64,000 bases of DNA from Bifidobacterium miconisargentati (GCF_019331675.1 NZ_JAHBBJ010000002.1:62001-126000); one strand, 5' to 3'; positions 53,609 through 62,727 are shown, counted from the stretch's first letter. The notes: generated by a model not told the origin, from the sequence alone. Program-made: numbers and translations.

Positions 53609-53659
53609 GCCTTTCCGGTGTGCACCGTCCGGCAGTGTCGACGGTGCTACCGGAAAGGC
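53609..53659 (+). promoter_or_regulatory. large two-part mRNA hairpin between permease and GH43 genes
   Basis: An 11-bp perfect outer stem (GCCTTTCCGGT and ACCGGAAAGGC) continues through small internal bulges into a 7-bp inner stem (CACCGTC and GACGGTG), with a 10-nt loop. No T-tract follows: GCGGCTTTGCG and then the GH43 ribosome site. It looks more like an mRNA-processing, stability or attenuation structure than a full terminator. Confidence 0.7.
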
Positions 53660-53685
53660 GGCTTTGCGTTCAAGGAGATGAAGCT

Positions 53686-54966
53686 ATGCCGCGGCAATCA
53701 CTCATCATCAGCGGAGTCCCGTGGTTCGATGATCGCGGCCGGACGGTCAACGCGCATGGCGGATGCATCATCGAGGAAAACGGCCTGTACTACTTTTTCG
53801 GCGAATACAAGACCGACGAGGAGAACCGGTTCGCCGGCTTCTCCTGCTATTCGTCGCCGGATCTGGTGCACTGGATGTTCCGGCGAATCGTGATGCCGCA
53901 GCAGAAGGACGGTCTGATGGGCCCGGGGCGCATCGGCGAGCGGGTCAAAGTCATGCGTTGCCCCGCGACCGGTCGGTACGTGATGTATATGCACGCCGAC
54001 GATTTGGAATACTGCGATCCGCACATCTGCTACGCGGTTTGCGACGCGATCGACGGCGACTACGAATTCCGCGGCCCGCTGACCTTCCACGGCGAGCCGA
54101 TTCGTCGCTGGGATCTGGGCGTCTTCCAGGACAATGATGGCACCGGCTACCTGCTGGTCCATGAAGGTGACATTTATCGCCTGGCCGATGATTATCTGTC
54201 CGTTGTCGAACAAGTGGGGGAAGGCATTGCGCTTGGTGGCGAGGCGCCGGCCGTCGCCAAACTCGGCGGACGGTACTGGATGCTGTTCTCCAACAAGACC
54301 TCATGGGATTGCAACGACAACTACTGCCTGTCCGCGCCCTCGATGCGCGGCCCGTGGACCTATCAGGGCCTGTTCGCGCCGGAAGGCACGATGACCTGCA
54401 ATTCGCAGACGCTGTACGTGCTGCCGGTGCACACCGAGCATGGCGAGATCGCGATGTACATGGGCGACCGCTGGTCGTTCCCGCATCAGGCCTCCGCCGC
54501 CACCTATGTCTGGCAGCGGTTGTCCGTGAACCATGGGCGGCTGCGGTTGGCGGGCTACCGGCCGGCATGGTCGCCGGCCTCGGGCGAGGCGGAGCCGTTC
54601 GAAGGGCGACGCATCAAAGTCGGTTTCTGCTCGGACAAGGACGGCGAATCGGTCTCCGTTCCATTCCATGGCTCGCGGGTGGCGTTGACCGGACGGGCTG
54701 ACCCGTGGGGGTCGTACGCGAGGGTCGGTATTCGCAGAGCCGGGGCGGACGGGGAATCCGTGATGGCGGCGGACCCCATTTTCGTGAGCTGGTACGCCAA
54801 ATCGCCGGATTGCGGCTACCGGTACGTCTCGCCGGAACTGCCCGAGGATGATTACGTGCTTACCGTCACAGTCACCGGCGAAGTGCCGCAATGGACCGAC
54901 AAGTCGGGGCAGAGATTCGGTTCGGTGGGTTCCGCGGTGGATGTGGACGAAGCCATCGTCGCGTAA
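53686..54966 (+). CDS. glycoside hydrolase family 43-like protein
   Basis: Inverting glycosidase of the five-bladed beta-propeller type with 426 residues. The N-terminal pattern VNAHGGCIIEENGLYYFFGEY is close to GH43 subfamilies of exo-beta-1,3-galactanase/arabinosidase type. DLVHWMFRRIVMP, GRYVMYMHADD, RRWDLGVFQDNDGTGYLLVHEG and GGEAPAVAKLGGRYWMLFS carry the other blade motifs with candidate acidic residues. An unassigned C-terminal beta-rich domain (about 310-426) follows. No signal peptide is seen, so it is cytoplasmic. AAGGAG 8 nt before the ATG 53686 sets the start. It ends the transporter operon, so it probably acts on the transported sugar. Confidence 0.85.
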   Translation: MPRQSLIISGVPWFDDRGRTVNAHGGCIIEENGLYYFFGEYKTDEENRFAGFSCYSSPDLVHWMFRRIVMPQQKDGLMGPGRIGERVKVMRCPATGRYVMYMHADDLEYCDPHICYAVCDAIDGDYEFRGPLTFHGEPIRRWDLGVFQDNDGTGYLLVHEGDIYRLADDYLSVVEQVGEGIALGGEAPAVAKLGGRYWMLFSNKTSWDCNDNYCLSAPSMRGPWTYQGLFAPEGTMTCNSQTLYVLPVHTEHGEIAMYMGDRWSFPHQASAATYVWQRLSVNHGRLRLAGYRPAWSPASGEAEPFEGRRIKVGFCSDKDGESVSVPFHGSRVALTGRADPWGSYARVGIRRAGADGESVMAADPIFVSWYAKSPDCGYRYVSPELPEDDYVLTVTVTGEVPQWTDKSGQRFGSVGSAVDVDEAIVA

Positions 54967-55253
54967 GGGATGATGCCGCATGATCTGACGGCGAACGGCG
55001 TCACGGCGCGGTTATGGACATTCTGCGCAGAGGCCCGTCAAAGTCTTGAAAAGTGTCGGGAAACATGCTTCCCGTGAGCGAAATCACCCTGCGGGGCGTC
55101 ATGTTGGGCAGGTGGTCGGACTATTCTTAGGGCGAGAAGTAGCCGGGCGAAGCCGTCCGCAGGGTGCCTGCCAGCCGTCCGAAACGGTTCGGGATGCCTT
55201 GCGGTGCCGTGAGAAAGGCGATTATCCCGGAGGCCGAAGCTAACGAGGAATAC
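54967..55253. other. intergenic region before the giant activase gene
   Basis: There is no convincing ORF, terminator or promoter in 287 bp. An in-frame ATG at 55164 is possible, but the ATG at 55254 has the ribosome site. Confidence 0.5.
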
Positions 55254-58200
55254 ATGGTTGACACCGCATCGAACGTGACCACGGACGCCGCCAGCACCGC
55301 GAACGCGCGCGTGAACGCCACGCCGAACACGAACACGAGCGCGACCACGGCGGCCGTATCGGGCAACGCCAAGCCCCTGCGCGTGGGACTCGACATCGGC
55401 TCCACCACCGTCAAGGCCGTGGTGCTGGACCAGTCCGACTCCCTGAGCAGCACCCTCTTCTCCGATTACCGCCGTCACCATGCCAACGTTCGCGCTACCG
55501 TGGCCGGCCTGCTCGTCGACATCCACAAGCAGCTCGAGGAACTCGGTCGCGGCGACGAACCGATTCGTCTCGCCATCACCGGTTCCGGCGGCCTGGCCCT
55601 CGCGGACAACATGCATGTGCCGTTCATCCAGGAGGTCATCGCCGAAACCGAGGCCATCGACAAGGAATACCCGGCCGCGGACGTCATCATCGAGCTCGGC
55701 GGCGAGGACGCCAAGATCACGTATCTGAAGCCCACGCCCGAACAGCGCATGAACGGTTCGTGCGCGGGCGGCACCGGCGCGTTCATCGACCAGATGGCCA
55801 CGCTGCTGGACACGGATGCGGCCGGCCTCAACGAGATGGCCAAGAGCTACGAAAACCTGTACCCGATCGCCTCCCGTTGCGGCGTGTTCGCCAAGACCGA
55901 TCTGCAGCCGCTCATCAACGACGGCGCCGCCAAGCCGGATCTCGCCGCATCCATCTTCACCGCAGTGGCCACGCAGACCATCGCCGGCCTGGCCTCCGGC
56001 CGCCCGATCCACGGCACCGTGATCTTCCTCGGCGGCCCGCTGTTCTTCATGTCCGAACTGCGCGCCGCCTTCCAGCGTGCGCTCGAAGGCAAGGTGGACG
56101 AGTTCATCGTGCCCACCAACGCCCACCTGTACGTGGCGTACGGTGCCGCGCTCCAGGCGGACATCGACTCGGACGATGAGGGCCACCACTTCGAGGCCCG
56201 CACCTGCGCCGACATTCTGCACACGTTGGAGGAGCTGAAGAACCTGCCCTCCAACACGCCCACCATGCCTCCGCTGTTCCCCACCGAGGCGGACCGCGAG
56301 GCGTTCAACAAGCGCCACCACCGCGAGCACATCCACATCGGTACGCTCGAAGGCGCGCACGGCCCCCACTTCCTGGGCATCGACGCCGGCTCGACCACCA
56401 TCAAGGCCACGCTCGTCAACGACGACCGCGAGATCGTCTGGTCCTCCTACGCCAACAACGAGGGCAGCCCGCTGACCGCGGCCATCAACATTGTCAAGAA
56501 GATCCAGTCCGAACTGCCGTCAGGCGCGTGGATCGCACGCTCCTGCGCCACCGGCTACGGCGAGGGACTCATCACCACCGGCCTGCATCTGGATGAGGGC
56601 GTTGTCGAGACCATGGCCCACTACCGCGGCGCCGAAATGGTCAGTCCCGGCGTCACCGCCGTCATCGACATCGGCGGCCAGGACATGAAGTACCTGGCCA
56701 TCACGGACGGCGTCATCGACTCCATCGCCGTCAACGAGGCCTGCTCGTCCGGCTGTGGCTCGTTCCTGCAGACCTTCGCCATGTCCATGGGCCTGACGAT
56801 CCAGGAGTTCACGCAGAAGGCGCTCGCCTCCACGCATCCGGTGGACCTGGGCTCGCGTTGCACCGTGTTCATGAACTCGTCCGTCAAGCAGGCCCAGAAG
56901 GAAGGCGCCTCCATCGAGGACATCGCCGCCGGCCTGTGCTATTCCGTGGTGCGCAACGCCCTGTACAAGGTCATCAAGCTGCGCGATTCCGGCGAACTCG
57001 GCGACACCGTGGTGGTCCAGGGCGGTACGTTCCTCAACGACGCCGTGCTGCGCGCCTTCGAGCTGCTCACCGACCGCAAGGTGACCCGTCCGAACATCGC
57101 CGGCCTCATGGGCGCGTTCGGTGCGGCACTGACCGCACGCATGCACTACCAGGACGAGGCCGACCATCTGGACGTGGCCGTCAAGGCCGATGGGTCCGAG
57201 GAGACGGCCGATTCGGCTGCGGCCCCGGCTGTGGCCGAATCGGGACAGTCCGATGCCGCCGCTCCTGCCGATGCCGCCGCGTCCGGCGACGCTGCCAAGG
57301 CCCCGGCCGACGGCTTCAAGAAGACCGCCGCCGAGCCCGAAACGCATACCGTCGTCATCGACGGCGTAACCCACACCGCCAGCTCCATCCTGACCGGCGA
57401 GGCGCTCGACAACATGTCCATGACCACCGAGCGCGACGTGTGCAAGCTGTGTCAGAACCACTGCAAGCTCACCATCACCACGTTCTCCGACGGCTCGCGC
57501 TTCGTGACCGGCAACCGCTGCGAGCGCGGCGGCGACGCCAAGAAGAAGCGTTCCGACCGTCCGAACCTGTACGACTACAAGTACAAGCGTTGCTTCGCCT
57601 ACCGCCGTCTGACGGACAAGAAGGCCACCCGCGGCGAGATCGGCATCCCGCGCGCGCTCAACATGTACGAGAACTACCCGTTCTGGTTCACGCTGCTGAC
57701 TTCGCTTGGCTTCAAGGTGATGATCTCCGGCCGTAGCTCCCACGAGCTGTTCGAGACCGGCATCGAATCCATCGCCTCCGAGAACATCTGCTACCCGGCC
57801 AAGCTGGTGCACGGCCATATCAAGTGGCTGCTCAACAAGGGCATCAAGACCATCTTCTACCCGTGCGTCTCGTACGAGGACAACCTGGTGCCCAACACCG
57901 ACAACCACTACAACTGCCCGGTCGTGGCCAACTACCCGCTCGTGGTCGGCGCGAACATGCCCGAACTGCGCGAGGACGGCGTGCGCTACATGCACCCCTA
58001 CTTCAACCTCGCCAACCACGACCTCATGGTGGACCGCATCGTCGAGGAGTTCGCCTGGGCCAACGTGACCCGCGAAGAGGCCGAGACCGCCGTCAAGGCC
58101 GCCTATGCCGAGGACAAGGTCTTCAAGCACGACGTGCAGCAGGAGGGCCTGGCTGCGCTCGCCTATATGAAGGAGCACGGCTGCCGCGGCATCGTGCTCG

Positions 58201-60512
58201 CCGGCCGCCCCTACCACATCGACCCCGAAATCAACCACGGCATCCCCGAGACCATCTGCTCGCTCGGCATGGTGGTGCTTTCCGAGGACTCCATCTGCGA
58301 ACTGCAGCCGGGGGAGAAGCTCAACCTCACCGAATTCCTCGCCGAAGGCGAGCAGAGCCCGCGCGCCAAGAACGCCGCCGGATTCCGCCACGTGGGCGAC
58401 CGTACCGTGACCAGGATGCCGCTGCGCGTGACCAACCAGTGGGCCTACCACTCCCGCCTGTACGCCGCCGCGCACTTCGTGGCCTCCTATCCTGGGCTTG
58501 AACTCGTGCAGCTCAACTCGTTCGGCTGCGGCCTCGACGCCATCACCACCGACCAGGTGGCCGAGATCCTCGCGGACAAGGCGGACGTATACACGTTGCT
58601 CAAGATCGACGAGGTCTCGAACCTCGGCGCCGCCAAGATCCGTCTGCGCTCGCTCAAGGCCGCAGTCGAGGAGCGCGAGGCCAACAAGGCCCGCGAGGCC
58701 GCTGCTGCCGGCCAGGTGGTTGCGGCCGGGGATACCGCCGCAGCCGATGACGAGGCTACCGCCGAGGCTCGTAAGGCCCGTGAAGCCGCGCAGGCCAAGG
58801 CCGAAGCCGATTTGGCCGCCGCCAAGGCCGCGCTCGCCGAGGCACAGGCCGCCGTGGAGGCCGCCGAAGCCAAGGTCAAGGCCGAACAGTCGGCCGATGA
58901 ACAGCCCGCAGGCCCCAAGCCGATGGGCTTCCGCAAGACCGGCACCAAGGCGCCGACCCCCGGCCGCCAGGTGCTGCTCGACACCACGATGGCCGCCAAT
59001 CCGAAGCTCACCAAGGCCATGCGCGAAGCCTCCAAGAAGGCCGCCCAGCGGGACATCCAGGCCGCCGCGAACACCCGGAACGCCGGGAACGTGCTCGCCG
59101 GCTCGAACGGCACCATCGACCAGTCGTCCGCCAAGGCCTCCGGCAAGAAGCAGTCCGCGCACAACAACGCCACGATGAGCCGCTATGCCCACCGCGAGAA
59201 GTTCGTCAAGAACATGAAGAAGGACTACACGATCGTGGCCCCGCAGATGAGCCCGATCCACCTGTCCCTCGTGGAGGCGGTGATTCGTTCCGGTGGCTAC
59301 AAGTTCGACGTGCTCAAGCACGCCAGCCGTGGCGACGTGGAGACCGGCCTCAAGTACGTGAACAACGACGCCTGCTATCCGGCCATCATGGTCATCGGAC
59401 AGCTCATCGACGCGATTCTGGAAGGCAAGTACGATCCGGATCACGTGGCCCTGGCCATCACCCAGACCGGCGGCATGTGCCGTGCGACCAACTACTTCGG
59501 TCTCATCCGCAAGGCCCTGATCGACGCCGGCTACCCGCAGATCCCGGTCATCGCCATCTCCACGCAGGGCCTGGAGGACAATCCGGGCTTCAAGGCCACC
59601 GTGCCCATGCTGCACCGTGCCGTCAAGGCGCTGATCCTGGGCGACCTGCTCATGAAGTGCCTCTACCGCGTACGCCCCTACGAAGTGGAGAAGGGCTCGG
59701 CCAACCACCTGTATGAGCAGTGGGACACCATCGTGCGCGAAACCATCGAGCACCACGGCTATTCCAAGACCGCGGCCAAGACCCCGTGGCTCAGGAAGGG
59801 CTGGCTGCCGTACGATACGCTCGCCAAGGAGATCGTGAAGTCCTTCGACGCGCTGCCTCTGAAGGACATCCCGCGCAAGGTGCGTGTCGGCGTGGTGGGC
59901 GAGATCCTCGTCAAGTACCAGCCGGACGCGAACAACCATGTGGTCGACGTCATCGAATCGCAGGATTGCGAGGCTGTGGTGCCCGGCATCATGGAGTTCA
60001 TGACCACCCGTCCGTACATCACGGATTGGAACGAGCACAACCTCGGCATGGGCGGCAACCAGACGCTCTACGCGCTCATGCGCTGGGGTCTCGACCGGTA
60101 CAACGCGCCCATCAAGGCCGCCATCGCCACCGCCCACGGCAAGTTCAAGCAGGACGACCCGATGCCGGAACTGGTCAAGAAGGCCGCCGAAGTCACGTCC
60201 ATCGGCGTGCAGGCCGGCGAGGGCTGGCTGCTGACGGCCGAGATCCTGGAGCTCATCGAACAGGGTTGCCCGAATGTGATCTGCGCGCAGCCGTTCGCCT
60301 GTCTGCCCAACCATGTGACCGGCCGCGGCATGTTCGGCAAGATTCGTCGTCTGCACCCGGAGGCCAACATCGTCTCCATCGATTACGATCCGGGCGCCTC
60401 CGAAGCGAACCAGCTCAACCGCATCAAGCTCATGATCGCGGCGGCGAAGAAGGCGCACAACGCCAAGTTCGCCGAGGCCGGCGAGCCGCAGGGCTCCACC
60501 TCCGCCGACTAG
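55254..60512 (+). CDS. giant acyl-CoA dehydratase activase-like protein (two BcrAD/BadFG ATPase modules plus DUF2229-type parts)
   Basis: The 1752-residue protein is related to activators (component A) of 2-hydroxyacyl-CoA dehydratases. ATPase module 1 (about 42-330) has GLDIGSTTVKAV, IIELGGEDAKITYL and cysteines in SCAGGTGAF and ASRCGVFAK. Module 2 (about 370-640) has GIDAGSTTIKA, VIDIGGQDMKYL, ACSSGCGSF and GSRCTVF. After an Ala-rich linker comes a Cys cluster (VCKLCQNHCK and NRCERGG, about 720-760), a CoA-activase DUF2229-like region, an Ala/Glu-rich coiled coil (about 1142-1300) and a dehydratase-subunit-like C-terminus with ITQTGGMCRATNY and CAQPFACLPNHVTG. GAGG 5 nt before ATG 55254 sets the start. 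No separate dehydratase genes are adjacent. The biochemical role is unknown. Confidence 0.85.
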   Translation: MVDTASNVTTDAASTANARVNATPNTNTSATTAAVSGNAKPLRVGLDIGSTTVKAVVLDQSDSLSSTLFSDYRRHHANVRATVAGLLVDIHKQLEELGRGDEPIRLAITGSGGLALADNMHVPFIQEVIAETEAIDKEYPAADVIIELGGEDAKITYLKPTPEQRMNGSCAGGTGAFIDQMATLLDTDAAGLNEMAKSYENLYPIASRCGVFAKTDLQPLINDGAAKPDLAASIFTAVATQTIAGLASGRPIHGTVIFLGGPLFFMSELRAAFQRALEGKVDEFIVPTNAHLYVAYGAALQADIDSDDEGHHFEARTCADILHTLEELKNLPSNTPTMPPLFPTEADREAFNKRHHREHIHIGTLEGAHGPHFLGIDAGSTTIKATLVNDDREIVWSSYANNEGSPLTAAINIVKKIQSELPSGAWIARSCATGYGEGLITTGLHLDEGVVETMAHYRGAEMVSPGVTAVIDIGGQDMKYLAITDGVIDSIAVNEACSSGCGSFLQTFAMSMGLTIQEFTQKALASTHPVDLGSRCTVFMNSSVKQAQKEGASIEDIAAGLCYSVVRNALYKVIKLRDSGELGDTVVVQGGTFLNDAVLRAFELLTDRKVTRPNIAGLMGAFGAALTARMHYQDEADHLDVAVKADGSEETADSAAAPAVAESGQSDAAAPADAAASGDAAKAPADGFKKTAAEPETHTVVIDGVTHTASSILTGEALDNMSMTTERDVCKLCQNHCKLTITTFSDGSRFVTGNRCERGGDAKKKRSDRPNLYDYKYKRCFAYRRLTDKKATRGEIGIPRALNMYENYPFWFTLLTSLGFKVMISGRSSHELFETGIESIASENICYPAKLVHGHIKWLLNKGIKTIFYPCVSYEDNLVPNTDNHYNCPVVANYPLVVGANMPELREDGVRYMHPYFNLANHDLMVDRIVEEFAWANVTREEAETAVKAAYAEDKVFKHDVQQEGLAALAYMKEHGCRGIVLAGRPYHIDPEINHGIPETICSLGMVVLSEDSICELQPGEKLNLTEFLAEGEQSPRAKNAAGFRHVGDRTVTRMPLRVTNQWAYHSRLYAAAHFVASYPGLELVQLNSFGCGLDAITTDQVAEILADKADVYTLLKIDEVSNLGAAKIRLRSLKAAVEEREANKAREAAAAGQVVAAGDTAAADDEATAEARKAREAAQAKAEADLAAAKAALAEAQAAVEAAEAKVKAEQSADEQPAGPKPMGFRKTGTKAPTPGRQVLLDTTMAANPKLTKAMREASKKAAQRDIQAAANTRNAGNVLAGSNGTIDQSSAKASGKKQSAHNNATMSRYAHREKFVKNMKKDYTIVAPQMSPIHLSLVEAVIRSGGYKFDVLKHASRGDVETGLKYVNNDACYPAIMVIGQLIDAILEGKYDPDHVALAITQTGGMCRATNYFGLIRKALIDAGYPQIPVIAISTQGLEDNPGFKATVPMLHRAVKALILGDLLMKCLYRVRPYEVEKGSANHLYEQWDTIVRETIEHHGYSKTAAKTPWLRKGWLPYDTLAKEIVKSFDALPLKDIPRKVRVGVVGEILVKYQPDANNHVVDVIESQDCEAVVPGIMEFMTTRPYITDWNEHNLGMGGNQTLYALMRWGLDRYNAPIKAAIATAHGKFKQDDPMPELVKKAAEVTSIGVQAGEGWLLTAEILELIEQGCPNVICAQPFACLPNHVTGRGMFGKIRRLHPEANIVSIDYDPGASEANQLNRIKLMIAAAKKAHNAKFAEAGEPQGSTSAD

Positions 60513-60526
60513 GGCATAGCGTTGCC

Positions 60527-60664
60527 ATTCACACGGTGTGGTCATCCCCACACCGTGTGAATGTTTGCGCACCGTGTGGTGTAAAGGATGTTTGGAATAA
60601 AGCCGTTTTGGCGGAATGAAGCCATTCCGGGAAACCACACGGTGGAAGACTGACCACACGGTGG
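60527..60664. repeat. hairpin element 1: five CCACACGGTG units around a conserved centre
   Basis: A perfect 15-bp stem (ATTCACACGGTGTGG at 60527-60541 with its complement at 60548-60562, loop TCATCC) opens the element. A third unit, GCACCGTGTGGTG, is at 60569. The centre TTGGAATAAAGCCGTTTTG is at 60592-60610 and a small GGAAT/ATTCC hairpin follows. Two direct units of CCACACGGTGG are at 60635 and 60654. Unit 3 can pair with unit 4 across the centre. The first hairpin may also end transcription of the activase gene. Confidence 0.8.
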
Positions 60665-60748
60665 GATGGCTCGAGGCCGTATGCCCGCTATCGGTTTTTC
60701 GTATAGCCGATTGGCGGGCGTTCGGGCGCGGCAATGCCCCGGCTCGCA

Positions 60749-60764
60749 TACCATACCGATTATG
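60749..60764 (+). promoter_or_regulatory. -10 hexamer for a leaderless glutamate-cysteine ligase transcript
   Basis: TACCAT (60749-60754) is followed by 7 nt and the ATG at 60762. There is no Shine-Dalgarno. Confidence 0.4.
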
Positions 60765-62039
60765 GTTACTCCGAGAATTAGTTATGCCCATTTGCTGGCC
60801 AAGCCGAATCCGAAGCACGTCGAGAGCCTGCTGAAGTTCTTCGAGAACGGTCGCGCGCAGCGTGGCACCGGCGGCTTCGGCGTGGAGATCGAGCACCTGC
60901 CCGTGCACAACGGCAGCGACACGGCCGTCAGCTACTACGAGCCCAACGGCATCGAGACGCTGCTCAAGCGCCTGGCCCCCTACTATGACCCGGAGAAGGA
61001 ATACTGGGAGAACGGCCATCTGGTGGGTCTCGCGCGCCCCGGCGTGTCCGTCTCGCTGGAGCCGGGCGGTCAGGTGGAGACCTCGATCGGCGTGCTCAGG
61101 AAGCCCAGCGACCTCATCACGCTGTATTCCAAGTTCCGTCGCGAGGCCGACCCGATCCTGGAGGAGCTCGGCTTCCGCTTCGTCAACTACGGCTATCAGC
61201 CCAAGTCCAGCTTCGCCGACGTGCCGGTGAACCCCAAGGACCGCTACGATGCGATGACCGATTACCTCGGTCGCGTGGGCCAGTTCGGCCCGTGCATGAT
61301 GCGCTGCTCCGCGTCCACCCAGGTCAGCATCGACTTCGTGGATGAACGCGACGCCATCGAGAAGATGCGTCTGGGCACCGTGATCGGCCCGATTCTGGCG
61401 TACTACTTCCGCAACACCCCGTACTTCGAGGGCCAGCCGAACCCGTACCCGCTGCTGCGCCAGCGCATGTGGGACTTCCTCGACTTCCAGCGCACCAATG
61501 TGCTGCCCGGCCTGTTCGACCCGCGCTACGGCTGGGAGGACTACGCCATCGACGTGCTCTCCACGCCGCTCATGTTCGCTGACCTGACCCACACGCCCGA
61601 AGCGGTGGCTTCCGGCGCCTCGCCGAAGGAGCTGCACCGCCCCGCCTTCCGCGAGAACGCGGGCGAGGTGTACCCGGACCGCGAGCTCAACCCGTACGAG
61701 ATCAACCACATCATCTCCACGCACTTCAACGACGTGCGCCTCAAGAACTTCATCGAGCTGCGCCACTGGGATTCGCTGCCCATCGAGCGCGCGGAACGTC
61801 TGACGGAGATCGTCTCCTCGCTGTTCTACATCCCCGAGAACCGCGACCGTCTGGAAAGCTACTTCGAAGGCATCACCGAGTCCGAGGTGTACGAGGCCAA
61901 GGCCAACCTGCAGGCCCACGGCCGTGAAGCCACCCCGTACGGTCAGCCACTCGACTTCTGGAAGGAATTCCTGGGCCTCGAGGGTCTGCTCGCGGACATC
62001 CCCGGCGACCCGAACCACCCGGACGTGTTCCAGGAGTAG
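60762..62039 (+). CDS. gshA: glutamate-cysteine ligase family protein
   Basis: ATP-dependent ligase that would form gamma-glutamylcysteine. The 425-residue protein belongs to the GCS2/plant-type group. Motifs are GTGGFGVEIEHLPV (metal-binding acidic residues), VSLEPGGQVETSIG, PCMMRCSASTQVSIDF and LRHWDSLPIERAERLTEI. The downstream genes do not include a glutathione synthetase, so the final thiol product is uncertain. ATG 60762 is used. An upstream in-frame ATG at 60666 lies inside hairpin element 1 and adds 32 unrelated residues. The gene is flanked on both sides by related hairpin elements. Confidence 0.88.
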   Translation: MVTPRISYAHLLAKPNPKHVESLLKFFENGRAQRGTGGFGVEIEHLPVHNGSDTAVSYYEPNGIETLLKRLAPYYDPEKEYWENGHLVGLARPGVSVSLEPGGQVETSIGVLRKPSDLITLYSKFRREADPILEELGFRFVNYGYQPKSSFADVPVNPKDRYDAMTDYLGRVGQFGPCMMRCSASTQVSIDFVDERDAIEKMRLGTVIGPILAYYFRNTPYFEGQPNPYPLLRQRMWDFLDFQRTNVLPGLFDPRYGWEDYAIDVLSTPLMFADLTHTPEAVASGASPKELHRPAFRENAGEVYPDRELNPYEINHIISTHFNDVRLKNFIELRHWDSLPIERAERLTEIVSSLFYIPENRDRLESYFEGITESEVYEAKANLQAHGREATPYGQPLDFWKEFLGLEGLLADIPGDPNHPDVFQE

Positions 62040-62126
62040 TTTTGACGGCTTGAGCCTCTGCGCGCCGGCGACTTCGGCGCAGCGGAATTGTGGTCTGAGG
62101 GGAATCGCGTCCCGTAGACGTTGCAC

Positions 62127-62348
62127 GTGCGGGACGATGCGGCGGAATCAGCTGATTCCGGCCATCATCCCGCACTACTGTGGGACCAGAGCGGCGTCAA
62201 TTGATTGACTTGGGGATTGTCCCGCATGGTCTGTCGTGAAAAACCTTGGAATCAAGCCGTTTCGCATAATCCGCAACATTGCGGAGCAATTAAGGGTGCG
62301 GGATGACGCGCGATTTACGGGGAAAACCGTGCATCGTCCCGCACCCTT
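62127..62348. repeat. hairpin element 2: GTGCGGGAYGA units around the same conserved centre
   Basis: The unit GTGCGGGACGATG opens a nearly perfect 49-bp palindrome (62127-62175). A third inverted unit, TGTCCCGCATGG, is at 62219. The centre TTGGAATCAAGCCGTTTCG is at 62246-62264, and a CCGCAA/TTGCGG mini-hairpin follows at 62271-62284. A final inverted pair (AAGGGTGCGGGATGACGC at 62292-62309 with its counterpart at 62331-62348) closes the element. The order of parts is the same as in 60527-60664, but the unit sequence is different. Most of the 359-bp gap after gshA is this element. Confidence 0.8.
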
Positions 62349-62398
62349 ATGCGTGAACGGTCGTCCGAAACCCATGCGAAGCCGTCGGAAACGCGCCG

Positions 62399-62727
62399 TC
62401 AATCGGATTGCAGCGTCTGGCTCAATGAGGGGGAATACTCGCTGAAGACGTGCTTGCCGTGTTCGAGTGCCTGCCGGATCACCGTGGCATGGGCCGCCGG
62501 TGGGGTGAGGTTCGCCACCATATCGACGGTGGGGTCTTCAAACACCTGTTCCACGGACAGGGCCCTGATGCCGTATCGTTCGGCCTGTGCGCGTGATTTG
62601 GGTTCGTCGAGGTCGGTGCAGGCGATGGCGGTGATGCCCTTGAACCTGGAAGTCAGATTGGTCAGGTAGGCATCGGATATCGCGCCGCCCCCGATGATCG
62701 CTGCACGTATGGGGTGATTTCCATCAT
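62399..62727 (-). pseudogene. truncated, frameshifted Gfo/Idh/MocA oxidoreductase
   Basis: A Rossmann-fold N-terminus (IRAAIIGGGAISDAYLTNL, VDMVANLTPPAAH, LEHGKHVFSEYSP) stops after about 110 residues where the family continues for about 230 more. An ATG-ATG at 62727 with AAAGGAG upstream is in a different frame. Inserting one base in the GGGG run at 62711-62714 (CCCC on the coding strand) would join MMEIT to PIRAAIIGGG. So the gene is both frameshifted and cut short. It is adjacent to, and on the same strand as, the MerR-type regulator, with a 62728-62934 gap between them. Confidence 0.8.

Noticed and set aside
56520-62126. Minus-strand open frame of 1868 codons opposite the activase and gshA genes
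   Set aside because: It is a shadow of GC-rich coding DNA. It spans two genes and an intergenic repeat region, and the composition (Gly/His/Val-rich, no domain) is that of antisense frames.
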